Positions 55,953-64,000 of a stretch of DNA of 64,000 nt are shown one piece after another. A program made the position numbers and the translations under genes. Position 1 is the stretch's first letter, and every line of letters starts with the position of its first letter. The stretch lies in the NCBI GenBank assembly GCA_028687575.1, contig JAQTZW010000010.1, positions 37,226 to 101,225 of the forward strand. The letters are read 5' to 3'. Below the pieces are notes generated by a model. That model saw nothing but the letters and a program-made list of their open reading frames with translations, had not been told where the DNA came from and made no database searches. This stretch comes from Gallionella sp. (GTDB lineage: Bacteria; Pseudomonadota; Gammaproteobacteria; Burkholderiales; Gallionellaceae).

Positions 55953-56840
55953 CTAGATTTCAAGCTCCAGCTCTTCCGATGCCAGCCTGATGTCCAGTTT
56001 TCCGGAGAGATGCGCATGACGAGCGACTGCTTCGGCAAACACCCGCTCCAGCTCATCATCCGAACGGGTAGGTTCATGGTGCGTACAGAACAGCGTCTTC
56101 ACGCCGGCATCCAGAGCAAGCTGAATGCAACTATCAAAGTGGCCATGACCCCAGCCTTTTTTCGCCTGATACTCTTCCACGGTATACGAAGCGTCCGCCA
56201 CCAGCACATCTACACCGCGTATCGCCTCGACGATGGAAACCCGCTGCTCTTCTATCAATGCCTGATACTCACCATACCCATCATCCTCGGGCGCATAAAT
56301 ATTGAAATGGGGCTCATGGTCTCCGGTAAAAAAGAGCGAATTACCGCCACACGCTATGCGGTAACCATAATTGATTACCGGATGATTGAGTAGCACTGGC
56401 GTGACCGTCGTCTTACCTATCTGCACCATCTGGTTGGGCATCAGCGAAAAATATTTCGCCCGCGACTTCATCTCGGCCTCGCGCACCGGGAAGTAGCTGT
56501 ATTGCAACTGCACATTCATGATGCGCTCCGGCCCCATCCCGGACACCGGATCATATGCGCCGTACAGATTGATGGTATTCCCCGGAATGAAAAGCGGAAT
56601 AAAGAACGGCAATCCCTGAATATGATCCCAGTGGCTGTGGGTATTGAAAATATGCGCAGTGACAGGCAATTCCGATAGTAACGCCTGCGCCAGTTGAAAG
56701 ATGCCGGTACCAGCATCCAGGATGATCAGATCATCGTCATCGGTACGTATCTCGATGCAGGTGGTATTACCCCCGTAACGCACCGTCCGTTTTCCCGGGG
56801 AAGGGATGGAACCACGCACCCCCCAGAATTTCAGTCTCAT
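55953..56840 (-). CDS. MBL-fold metallohydrolase
   Basis: A 295-residue metallo-beta-lactamase-fold protein beginning MRLKFWGVRGSIPSPGKRT, which is typical of the phnP/RNase Z-like subgroup of small-molecule phosphodiesterases. The zinc motif HSHWDH lies near residue 93, with later His ligands in FTGDHEPHFN, GHGHFDSCIQ and CTHHEP. The substrate is unknown; cyclic nucleotides are a guess from the neighbouring cyclase. The start is one base after the HDOD gene stop, so it is translated together with it. Confidence 0.82.
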   Translation of the reverse strand: MRLKFWGVRGSIPSPGKRTVRYGGNTTCIEIRTDDDDLIILDAGTGIFQLAQALLSELPVTAHIFNTHSHWDHIQGLPFFIPLFIPGNTINLYGAYDPVSGMGPERIMNVQLQYSYFPVREAEMKSRAKYFSLMPNQMVQIGKTTVTPVLLNHPVINYGYRIACGGNSLFFTGDHEPHFNIYAPEDDGYGEYQALIEEQRVSIVEAIRGVDVLVADASYTVEEYQAKKGWGHGHFDSCIQLALDAGVKTLFCTHHEPTRSDDELERVFAEAVARHAHLSGKLDIRLASEELELEI

Positions 56841-56841
56841 C

Positions 56842-57711
56842 TCAATCCTCCCGCGACATTCTGGCGAACAGGGAAGCTTCGCTCAGCAGGCCGGACAGAT
56901 CGCCGAGACTGGCGATGAGTCCTTGCAGGTCGCCGCCGAAATAAGCCTGTAATGCGTCAGGAAAGGCCTCCACGACCGCGTCGCCACCGCACCCCGGTGC
57001 CAGTTGCTTGCTGATCTGGTTAGCGGCGAACAGACAGTTCTGTACGGTATTCCCGTTCAGGCAGGCATCATGGTGGTGGCGGATATTGTTCACCAACTGC
57101 TGGGGAAACTGCCACTTCTCAACCAGCATCCCACCGACCACCGTATGATCGGTGCCTATAACCTCCCGCTCGGCCAAGTACAGCGGCATGGACTGCTCCG
57201 CGCTGAGCGCCAGCGCCCGCCTGAATTCTTCGGCAAGAAACTGTGCAAACACCACCTTGCCAAAATCATGCAACAGTCCGGCGATGTAACAGTCACCCGG
57301 ATCGGTATCGTCTTTGCCATAGCGTTGGCACAACGTGCGCGCAAGGTTGGCGGTCGTCAGCGAATGGAGCAGGTAGCGTTCCACATCGAATCCGGCGGCA
57401 TTCTGGCGCGGCAAGGTGCCCATTGCTGCAAATGACAGGGCGAGATTCTTCACCGTGTTCAGACCGAGATAGACCACCGACTGATTGACCGAGGTAATCT
57501 GCTTGGAAAAGCTGAAATAGGCCGAATTCAGGATGCGCAGCAACTTCATCGTCATCACTGGGTCTTTTTCGATGACTTGAATGAGTTCACGTGGATCGCA
57601 ATTAATATCGCCGGTCAATTCCAGGATGCGTTGTACGCTTTTGGGAAACGCGGGCATCTTCTCGACTGCGGAAGCCAACCTCTGTGACATTTCTGATGAT
57701 AGTTCAGTCAT
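56842..57711 (-). CDS. HDOD-domain signalling protein
   Basis: A 289-residue HDOD protein, similar in length and layout to that at 9096-9965. PAFPKSVQRILELTGDINCD, KLLRILNSAYFSFSKQITSV and the LGLNTVKNLALSFAAMGT segment are typical, followed by ELHDFGKVVFAQFL-like LLHDFGKVVFAQFLAEEFRR and HTVVGGMLVEKWQFPQQLV. The HD-like LLHDFGK is more HD-like than in the other copy. It is between the cyclase-PilZ gene and the MBL gene on the same strand, 110 bases after the cyclase start region. Confidence 0.88.
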   Translation of the reverse strand: MTELSSEMSQRLASAVEKMPAFPKSVQRILELTGDINCDPRELIQVIEKDPVMTMKLLRILNSAYFSFSKQITSVNQSVVYLGLNTVKNLALSFAAMGTLPRQNAAGFDVERYLLHSLTTANLARTLCQRYGKDDTDPGDCYIAGLLHDFGKVVFAQFLAEEFRRALALSAEQSMPLYLAEREVIGTDHTVVGGMLVEKWQFPQQLVNNIRHHHDACLNGNTVQNCLFAANQISKQLAPGCGGDAVVEAFPDALQAYFGGDLQGLIASLGDLSGLLSEASLFARMSRED

Positions 57712-57821
57712 TTATATATCCTACTGCGCAAATCTACCCGAAGGATTAGGCTGCTTACGACAGCATGTTTTCAAACGAATACGGACGCATGCATTACGCC
57801 CGAAATTTTTTCGGGGTGACC

Positions 57822-58940
57822 TCAGATTCCGTTCAGTCCAACGCCATACTCCTGTTCGGCGATTGCCAATAACTGCACGAACAACTGTATCTTCATGTTG
57901 GCATCGGTACTAATTGAGGTGAATTCAATCCCGGCCAAATAATGATCCTTGTTCCGGCTGCACTGAATGACTTTCGCGTAAACATCCGTGACACTGAAAT
58001 CCATCAGTGGAATATCGAAATCCAGCTTCAACTCATCGTGCCGCTTCAGTTCGAGATCGGTCTCGAACAACATGCCGTGGTACCCCATATCGCGTATCGA
58101 GCCGCTGATTTTCTTAGGCATCACGATCTTGTTCGTCACCACTTGGCAAGAGCAGGGCAGATTAACCAGCAGACGATGACTGCGTCGCATCTCCACCCGC
58201 TTCACCGCTAGCCCGAGTGACGGAATGGCGAATAATTCACGCAACCTGACCGGCTGCGGCTTGCCCTTGACGAACACCTCCATCGCCTCGCCTGTTGTTA
58301 CGAAATCGCGGCAACGATCGAAAGTATTCTCTCCGATCAATATCTGGCCGCGCAGACTGAAGGATTCGATGCGCGAAGCCAGATTTACCTCCTCGCCTAT
58401 CACGGTATATTCCGAATAGAAATGAGACCCCAATTGACCGGCCATGACACTGCCGGTATTGATGCCTATCCCCATGAACAGCTCCGGGATGCCATCCTGC
58501 TGATTCTGCTGATTGATGTCCGACATCACCAACTGCATCTCGATTGCACAGCTTAGTGCCCGTTTCACATCATCAGGATGCTCTTGCGGTGCACCGAACA
58601 ACACCATGATGGAGTCACCCATAAACTTGTCCACCACGCCGTTATAACTCGACACCACCTCGTTCATCTTGCCCAAACAACGGTTTAGCATCCCGATTAC
58701 CGTCTCCGTCGGCAGCGTGGAGGTGATTGCCGTGAAGCCACGCAGATCGGCAATCAGGATGGTGACTTCGCGCCTCACGAAAGGGTGATTCAAGCCTCCC
58801 GCTTCCCCTTCCAGACCCAGCGCACGCCGGACGATTGCCAGCATCTCCCTCTGGGCATGCTGATCGAGCGTCTTACCGGTCTCGCGTGCAATCAGGGTTT
58901 GCAGCGAACGGATGGCCTGTTTGCCGGGTTCGTCTTTCAT
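57822..58940 (-). CDS. Class III adenylate cyclase with C-terminal PilZ domain
   Basis: A 372-residue fusion. Residues about 55-230 form a class III cyclase: metal ligands Asp65 (ILIADLRGFT) and Asp109 (FMGDS), adenine-selecting Lys105 and Thr179 (YTVIGEEVNLASR), and transition-state Asn186 and Arg190; all are intact. From about 250 a PilZ domain begins with R252-x3-R256 (RRSHR); the later D/NxSxxG motif is D284-M-G-Y-H-G, with Ser replaced by Gly. A link from c-di-GMP to cAMP is therefore plausible, but binding may be weakened. No membrane segments. Confidence 0.88.
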   Translation of the reverse strand: MKDEPGKQAIRSLQTLIARETGKTLDQHAQREMLAIVRRALGLEGEAGGLNHPFVRREVTILIADLRGFTAITSTLPTETVIGMLNRCLGKMNEVVSSYNGVVDKFMGDSIMVLFGAPQEHPDDVKRALSCAIEMQLVMSDINQQNQQDGIPELFMGIGINTGSVMAGQLGSHFYSEYTVIGEEVNLASRIESFSLRGQILIGENTFDRCRDFVTTGEAMEVFVKGKPQPVRLRELFAIPSLGLAVKRVEMRRSHRLLVNLPCSCQVVTNKIVMPKKISGSIRDMGYHGMLFETDLELKRHDELKLDFDIPLMDFSVTDVYAKVIQCSRNKDHYLAGIEFTSISTDANMKIQLFVQLLAIAEQEYGVGLNGI

Positions 58941-59005
58941 TCAGATTTGTGCATCGCAAAAACACAAGAAGTCCGAGAATATCACGGACTACCGTCACTA
59001 CGACT

Positions 59006-62000
59006 TCATTCCTCCTCATCTTTGGGCAGAGGTGCGAGCAATGCGGCGATGTCGTCCTCGCCAAACTTGCTCAGACCCGCGCTGTCTTCGGACAGGATGC
59101 CTGCGGCCAGATCAGCTTTCTTCTCTTGCAGTGCAATGATCTTCTCTTCAATACTGCCTGCCACCACCAACTTGTAGACGAATACGTTGCGCGTCTGCCC
59201 CAAGCGATGGGCACGGTCGGTAGCCTGATTCTCGACTGCCGGATTCCACCATGGGTCGTAGTGGATCACGGTGTCCGCCGTGGTCAGATTCAGCCCCACT
59301 CCGCCCGCCTTCAGACTGATCAGAAAGATCGGCACCTCACCGTCCTGAAAGCGGCGCACCGCCTCTTCGCGGTTCTGCGTCTCGCCGGTCAGCTTCACAT
59401 AGGACAGCTTCTCGCGCCGTAACTCCTCCTCAATCAACTCCAGCATCGAGGTGAATTGCGAAAACACCAAAATACGCCGATCCTCACCCACCAGTTCCGG
59501 CAACATTTCCATCAGCAAGTCGAGCTTGGCGCGTTCCTTGACCTTTTGGGCGGCAGTCAGTTTTAGCAGGCGCGGGTCGCAACACACCTGGCGCAACTTA
59601 AGCAGTGCGTCGAGGATAATGATGTGGCTGCGTGCGAAACCCTTGTCGGCGATCTCCTCGCGCACCCGCTGATCCATTGCGATGCGCACCGTCTCGTACA
59701 AGTCGCGCTGCCCCCCTTCCAGTTCCACGGTGCGCACGATCTGCGTCTTGGGCGGCAATTCGGTAGCCACATCCTCCTTGCGGCGGCGCATGATGAACGG
59801 CTTGACGCGACTGGCCAGCAGGGTACGACGTGACAGATTGCCGTTCTTCTCGATTGGCGTGCGCCAAGTGCGGGTGAAACCCTTCAGGTCGCCCAGCATG
59901 CCGGGCAGCAGGAAATCGAACTGCGCCCACAACTCGCCCAGATGATTCTCCAGCGGCGTACCGGTCAGACACAAGCGATGCCGTGCGTTCAGCTTGCGCA
60001 CCACCTGCGCGGCCTGGCTGGAAACATTCTTCACCGTCTGCGCCTCGTCCAGAATAAGCAAATGATAATCATGCTCCAGCAACGCCTCCGCATCGCGCCA
60101 CAGCAGCGGATAGGTGGTGAGCACCACATCGTGTTCCGCGATCAGCGGGAAATGTTCGGCGCGTTCCTTGCCGTGCAGTGACAACAACTTGAGCTGCGGC
60201 GCAAAGCGTCTGGCCTCATGTTTCCAGTTAAAAATCAGCGAGGTGGGCAATACCACCAGCGACGGCCTATCCATGCGCCCGGACTGCTTCTCCAGCAGCA
60301 AGTGCGCCAGCGTCTGCGCGGTCTTACCCAGCCCCATATCGTCGGCGAGTATGCCGGCCAGTTGCTGCTCGCGCAGGAACTGCAGCCAGGCCAGCCCTTC
60401 CAGTTGGTAATGGCGCAATTGCAACGCAAAACCTTCGGGCGGCTGCACGGGTTGTATCCCTGCGGTGTTCCGCAACCGTTCGGCCAGGCCGGTCAACGCA
60501 TCCGCGCCCTTGAACTGCCAGCGCTCCATTCCGGCCAACGCATCGATCCGCGCCACGTCGTAGCGCGACAGGCGGATGGACTCCCCGCCTCCCGACGTGC
60601 CTTCGAACAACTCGATCAGCGTACGCGCCAACGGTTTTATGCGCGCGGCAGACACTTTCACCCGCCCACCGTTGGGCAGGTCCAGCGGGATAAGCTCGTC
60701 CTCGGCCATGCGTGCCAGCAAAATGGGATCGAGCCAGCGCGCATCGTGCTTGAACAACTCGTGCAACAACGGCGCCAGCGCCAGCCGCTGCCCGTTAACC
60801 ACGATACCCATGTTCAGGCTGAACCAGCCATCCTCCTGCTCGTCAAACTCGCCCACCCAGGCTTCCACCTCCAGCACGTGGTGCCGGAAACCCTGCGGAT
60901 TGACCACCTCCCAGCCCGCGCCCTGCAACAACGCCAGGTCGTACTGCATGAACGATGTCCAGGCCTTCTCGCTTTCCAGCCCGTATACCATCTGATTGAC
61001 CTGCAGCCCGGCATGGCCGAAATGCGGCATCTCTTCCAGCCCGTATCGGCGTAGCGACTCCGTGAAACGTTGCTCCTGGACTAGGTCGCGCTTCACCCGC
61101 ACCGTCTCGCCATTGGCCAGCGTAACGAATTCTCCCGGATGGTCGGGTGTCAGCAGCGCCTCGCCATAACGGAACCTCACATAAGCAAAATCGCGCATCT
61201 GCACGCCGGAAGCATAGCCACGGAAACGCACCAAGTAAGCCGGCTCCGAAGTGCCCAGCAGTAGCACCGGTGTCAGCTTCGCCTTCAGCGTGCGCAATCG
61301 GCTGATGGTGGGCTCGGGTAGTTCTGGCACCAATTCGTGCAACATCTGCGCAACCACCGGCACGTCTATTTCGCGCAAAGGCGGCATCGCCAGCAATTGC
61401 GCCACCTGCACGGATGGTTGGGCCAATTTCAGCAGACCGATTTCGCCCGCCTGCGGATCCAGATACCAGGTCGCCTCCGGCAACGCCAACACATCCACCG
61501 CCGCCCCGCTACGTATGATGCGCGGCACCATGCGGCCAGACTCGTCCGCCCCCCAGTCCATCCTCGCCTCGCGCACCTTGCCCAGACGAATACGCACCGG
61601 CTCTGACAGATTGAAACCCTGCGAAGCGATCCGCTCCATGAAATACAGCCGGCCAGTGGCCAGCAATGCATTGAGAATCTCGTTGCCCAGTTTGCCGCGC
61701 GCGATGTCGCCATCATGCTTTTCGCGCTGACGCCATAGCAGACGCAGGATGGGCAAATCTTCGTCAGAAACAAACTGCGGCGGCTTGACCAGCGCACGTT
61801 CTACGTTACCCCACTCCTCCAGACGACTCTGAAGATGCCCGTCAGCGGACATCTTGGCCTTGTAGATGCCGACGATATAACTCGCACCGTTGAATGATCG
61901 CATCAGCACAAAGCACAGACGTTCCGGGCGTGCGGCGGGCTTGGGCTTCCTTCTGACCGGCGCAGCCTGCGCCTGACGAAACGCCTCCACCCACTCCAGC

Positions 62001-62311
62001 AGTGCCGGATTGACTACCGGTTCACGCGCCAGCGACAGGGCCGTCAACAGCACTGCCGCCGTGTGCTTGCACTTGACTCCAACCGGGCAACTGCACAGCG
62101 GCTTGATCTCAATCACGCCAGCCGCATTGGCGGTAAAGCTGATGTCCACGTCGTAGGGGCGCGGTGCCGTACCCTTCACCTGCGCCGTGATGCGATCCGG
62201 CAGCAGTGCGATCTGCGTAATCGAATTAAGGTAGGCCTTAGCCTTGTTCAACTCGTTCATCGGATACCAGCGAGTGACATCGGCAAGCAAATAGGTCTTG
62301 GCAAGTGACAT
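59006..62311 (-). CDS. SNF2-family (Rad54/RapA-like) helicase with SWIM zinc finger
   Basis: A 1101-residue protein. N-terminal SWIM zinc finger with CSCPVGVKCKH (Cys73, Cys75, Cys81, His83), then a long middle domain of about 500 residues typical of bacterial SNF2/SWIM proteins, then the Snf2 ATPase: LADDMGLGKTAQT (motif I), LVVLPTSLIFNW (Ia), LLILDEAQTVKN (II), CLTGTPLENHLGE (III), and the RecA2 lobe with VFSQFTSMLELIEEEL, LKAGGVGLNLTTAD and RAHRLGQTRNVFVY. It would remodel DNA or protein-DNA complexes. It is alone on the minus strand; the role is not known. Confidence 0.9.
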   Translation of the reverse strand: MSLAKTYLLADVTRWYPMNELNKAKAYLNSITQIALLPDRITAQVKGTAPRPYDVDISFTANAAGVIEIKPLCSCPVGVKCKHTAAVLLTALSLAREPVVNPALLEWVEAFRQAQAAPVRRKPKPAARPERLCFVLMRSFNGASYIVGIYKAKMSADGHLQSRLEEWGNVERALVKPPQFVSDEDLPILRLLWRQREKHDGDIARGKLGNEILNALLATGRLYFMERIASQGFNLSEPVRIRLGKVREARMDWGADESGRMVPRIIRSGAAVDVLALPEATWYLDPQAGEIGLLKLAQPSVQVAQLLAMPPLREIDVPVVAQMLHELVPELPEPTISRLRTLKAKLTPVLLLGTSEPAYLVRFRGYASGVQMRDFAYVRFRYGEALLTPDHPGEFVTLANGETVRVKRDLVQEQRFTESLRRYGLEEMPHFGHAGLQVNQMVYGLESEKAWTSFMQYDLALLQGAGWEVVNPQGFRHHVLEVEAWVGEFDEQEDGWFSLNMGIVVNGQRLALAPLLHELFKHDARWLDPILLARMAEDELIPLDLPNGGRVKVSAARIKPLARTLIELFEGTSGGGESIRLSRYDVARIDALAGMERWQFKGADALTGLAERLRNTAGIQPVQPPEGFALQLRHYQLEGLAWLQFLREQQLAGILADDMGLGKTAQTLAHLLLEKQSGRMDRPSLVVLPTSLIFNWKHEARRFAPQLKLLSLHGKERAEHFPLIAEHDVVLTTYPLLWRDAEALLEHDYHLLILDEAQTVKNVSSQAAQVVRKLNARHRLCLTGTPLENHLGELWAQFDFLLPGMLGDLKGFTRTWRTPIEKNGNLSRRTLLASRVKPFIMRRRKEDVATELPPKTQIVRTVELEGGQRDLYETVRIAMDQRVREEIADKGFARSHIIILDALLKLRQVCCDPRLLKLTAAQKVKERAKLDLLMEMLPELVGEDRRILVFSQFTSMLELIEEELRREKLSYVKLTGETQNREEAVRRFQDGEVPIFLISLKAGGVGLNLTTADTVIHYDPWWNPAVENQATDRAHRLGQTRNVFVYKLVVAGSIEEKIIALQEKKADLAAGILSEDSAGLSKFGEDDIAALLAPLPKDEEE

Positions 62312-62598
62312 AGATTACTGGCGGTTTGCGCCTCGAAAAACCAAAGGGCGATTATAGCCTGCACTATCAAGCCGAATGGGATTAACAAAGATAATATCGA
62401 AGCCTGTCCGGATTGGTCAGCACGCAGCTGCAACAGACCCCGCCCCTTACTCCCTCGCTGTTGCGCCACGCTTCGGCAAATCCCTAATGTTTTACTATGG
62501 CTTTATATCTGGATTAGGAATACAGTGTGTCAGCACGGTGTATCAGACTAGGCCACCGTCAGGCGTAGCACTTCTTAATTGCATCCGGGGGGACAATC

Positions 62599-63279
62599 AT
62601 GATTTCAAAAAGGCTTCGACGTTTTATTACCATTTGCACGAGTTTGAGCTGCATCCTGCTCCCAATCTCGACGCAAGCCGCACCCATCAATCTAGTGACG
62701 AACGGCAATTTTGAGACCGTCACCACTTTTACACCCAACGTTCCTGGAGGCTCATACCAGTACGTGGGCCAAAACTCCAATCTTAACCCCTCCAATGGGG
62801 GTTCCAGTCCCGCACTTTTTGGGTGGACGACAAACACTGTCTGGCGAGGCATTGTCCTGTTCAATAGTGGCTACCAGCCAGTTGCCGGTGGAAACTACGC
62901 CATCCAGTTCGAAAGTTATACAGATAATATTTCCCAGGTCATTCAGACTGTCGCAGGTCACACCTATACGCTTGCTTACGACCTTTCCGCATATGGGGCT
63001 CCGGGTCAGTCGTGGCCAAGCTACCTGCAATTCAGGCTGAACGGCGCCGTTGTTGGCTATTCGCCGACAGTCAGCACCAACATCTATTCGCACCAGCAGT
63101 TTACCTTCACGGCGACTGGCGCAACCAACCTGGAAATCTGGAGCATAGGCGCTTACCCCCAGCTCGATAACGTCAGCGTCACGGATGTCGTCCAGGTCGC
63201 GGAGCCTGCCTCTCTTTCGCTGCTGATGCTCGGCCTCACGGGTCTGACCTTGGTTAAACGCCGTCGCAGACACTATTGA
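62599..63279 (+). CDS. PEP-CTERM sorting-domain secreted protein
   Basis: A 226-residue exported protein. The signal peptide is residues 1-28 (SCILLPISTQA, then API). The middle is a beta-rich domain of the type that recurs in PEP-CTERM proteins (LVTNGNFETV, AGHTYTLAYDLSAYG, NLEIWSIGAYPQLDNVSVTDV). The C terminus EPASLSLLMLGLTGLTLVKR plus Arg run is a PEP-CTERM signal, with VAEP in place of VPEP, followed by helix and RRRR: it is sorted by an exosortase (EpsH), not seen here. Start ATG 62599 follows GGGGGGAC. The last codons CAC TAT TGA lie in the terminal repeat of the adjacent MITE copy B. Confidence 0.85.
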   Translation: MISKRLRRFITICTSLSCILLPISTQAAPINLVTNGNFETVTTFTPNVPGGSYQYVGQNSNLNPSNGGSSPALFGWTTNTVWRGIVLFNSGYQPVAGGNYAIQFESYTDNISQVIQTVAGHTYTLAYDLSAYGAPGQSWPSYLQFRLNGAVVGYSPTVSTNIYSHQQFTFTATGATNLEIWSIGAYPQLDNVSVTDVVQVAEPASLSLLMLGLTGLTLVKRRRRHY

Positions 63280-63510
63280 TTCGGCATGGTGAAGTCTGAA
63301 CATGCGTTAGCCCGCTACAACCCCAATGATGTCGAAGCATGAAAAGATTTCCTCACGCGGAGACGCGAAGCACGCGGAGAAAAACAAGGCGGGTGCGGGC
63401 TGCCTGCTCCGCGCTCTCCGCGCCTCCGCGTGAAACCTCGTTTGGTTTTGGCTAGTCCGGTTAGGAATCAGGACGAACCGACTTCAAACTTCACTTGGCC
63501 GTATCAATAT
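63273..63510. mobile_element. MITE-like repeat, copy B (inverted partner at 7425-7654)
   Basis: About 238 bases; its sequence is the reverse complement of copy A with scattered substitutions and an 8-base insertion in the central palindrome arm (CACGCGGAGACGCGAAGCAC). It begins with CTATTGATTCGGCATGG inside the last codons of the PEP-CTERM gene and ends GTATCAATAT. The intact 8-base terminal repeat at its left end and the long core palindrome (GGCGGGTGCGGGCTGCCTGC) match copy A. Copy A lies 55.6 kb away in the opposite orientation. Confidence 0.75.
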
Positions 63511-64000
63511 GGTCGCCTCAGGGTCGACTCAACGCCCAGTATCCACAAGGGAATCCCACCGTAAATTAGCGGCTTTTAGAATTAATATTCTCGCCGTCAG
63601 AAAGCGAAGAAACTTTACATGAAGAAATCACGTTTTTCAGACAGCCCAGATCATCGCAGCTCTAATTAGGCATCAGCAAGCAGCGGGTTAATTAATTGTT
63701 ATTAATCAAATTGATTTTCTGATCAGGTCACAGCGTTGCACCTATTATGGAGAACCGAGACTACTACTATTTTGCGATGACTCTGGACTATTACGCTCAG
63801 AAACTGGTAAAGCTGGTAGCATGAAACCCGCCACCTTGGAAGACTGATAATCAGGGAGGACGACAGATAAATTCTCACTACTGTCCGGTTAAAAATCGAA
63901 TAGATTCAATTGTTTACTGATGTCCGGTTCGTCAAGATTCTGTATCGCATTTGCAACCATTTGATTTATTGGGGTTTTATCGAACATATTGACCTCAAAA
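63511..64000. other. Noncoding tail with two tiny ORFs
   Basis: No confident gene. AT-rich (more than the rest of the window), with AATATTCTCGCCG and TTAATTAATTGTTATTAATC. A 25-codon plus-strand ORF runs 63747-63824 (MENRDYYYFAMTLDYYAQKL) without a clear ribosome site. A 32-codon minus-strand ORF runs 63987-63889 (MFDKTPINQMVANAIQNL) with GAGGT upstream of its ATG. Probably an intergenic region that continues outside the window. Confidence 0.4.
63889..63987 (-). CDS. Possible 32-residue peptide
   Basis: MFDKTPINQMVANAIQNL, then DEPDISKQLNLFDF: an acidic helical peptide, with GAGGT four bases before the ATG and a TAA stop. Nothing is recognised. It may be a real short gene whose transcript begins to the right of the window, or chance in AT-rich sequence. 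Reported because the ribosome site fits. Confidence 0.3.
   Translation of the reverse strand: MFDKTPINQMVANAIQNLDEPDISKQLNLFDF

Overview
The window looks like a chromosomal segment of a betaproteobacterium, most likely in or near the Nitrosomonadales/Gallionellaceae (Sideroxydans- or Gallionella-like). The pointers are the block tpiA-secG-tRNA-Leu-nuoABCDEFGHIJKLMN, a full ubiquinone theme (ubiA, ubiB, ubiC), oxygen-dependent hemF, a DbpA-type helicase, a PEP-CTERM protein, several HDOD/EAL/PilZ signalling proteins and GC-rich coding sequence. The taxon is inferred, not proven. I see no CRISPR array, prophage, transposase, toxin-antitoxin pair or classical defence island. Almost all of the window is core genome.

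Layout. 1-5.7 kb (+): an MCE/Mla-type lipid ABC transporter (permease cut by the left edge, ATPase, MlaD protein, lipoprotein), then a helical protein and ubiB, almost certainly one operon. 5.7-16 kb: htpX (-), a secreted YceI protein, a 230-bp mobile-looking repeat, an EAL protein and an HDOD protein, a YgjP-like metallopeptidase running into dbpA (-), then mscS, a ZIP-like transporter, a MazG-like pyrophosphohydrolase, a Sua5/YrdC protein and hemF (+). 16-21.4 kb: a methyltransferase and oxyR (-), divergent from a peroxide-defence set katG - 49-aa small ORF - dps - SRPBCC protein (+). 21.4-26.2 kb (-): ubiA, a palindromic repeat pair, ubiC, recG, ridA and a YhcH-like gene. 26.2-30 kb: a 60-aa small gene between palindromes, a flavin reductase-like gene, a 0.75-kb noncoding stretch, an ammonium transporter and a NUDIX hydrolase. 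30-48 kb (-): a FapA/DUF342 protein and the 14-gene complex I operon with tRNA-Leu(GAG), secG and tpiA upstream. 48-54 kb (-): pcnB-folK-panB-(DUF2157 and DUF4824-like membrane genes)-panC. 54-64 kb: a C1-family cysteine peptidase (+), small secreted proteins (-), an MBL hydrolase / HDOD / adenylate cyclase-PilZ cluster (-), a very large SNF2 helicase (-), a PEP-CTERM protein (+) and the second, inverted copy of the 230-bp repeat.

How the genes fit together. Complex I feeds electrons into ubiquinone made with UbiC, UbiA and UbiB. HemF supplies haem, including for KatG. OxyR keeps both redox cysteines at the E. coli positions 199 and 208 and sits back to back with katG, so it probably controls katG, the small ORF and dps. 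The EAL, HDOD and cyclase-PilZ proteins point to cyclic-nucleotide and c-di-GMP control.

The least explained signals are: (i) an inverted pair of about 230-bp MITE-like elements about 56 kb apart, whose terminal CTATTGA supplies the Tyr-stop end of a neighbouring gene at each locus; (ii) a 49-aa ORF between katG and dps that shares their exact ribosome binding site; (iii) a 60-aa gene with a perfect ribosome binding site set among palindromes; (iv) a His/Asp-rich loop in NuoL; and (v) a cyclase-PilZ/HDOD/MBL cluster. All functional statements come from reading the sequence and family knowledge; no searches were run.
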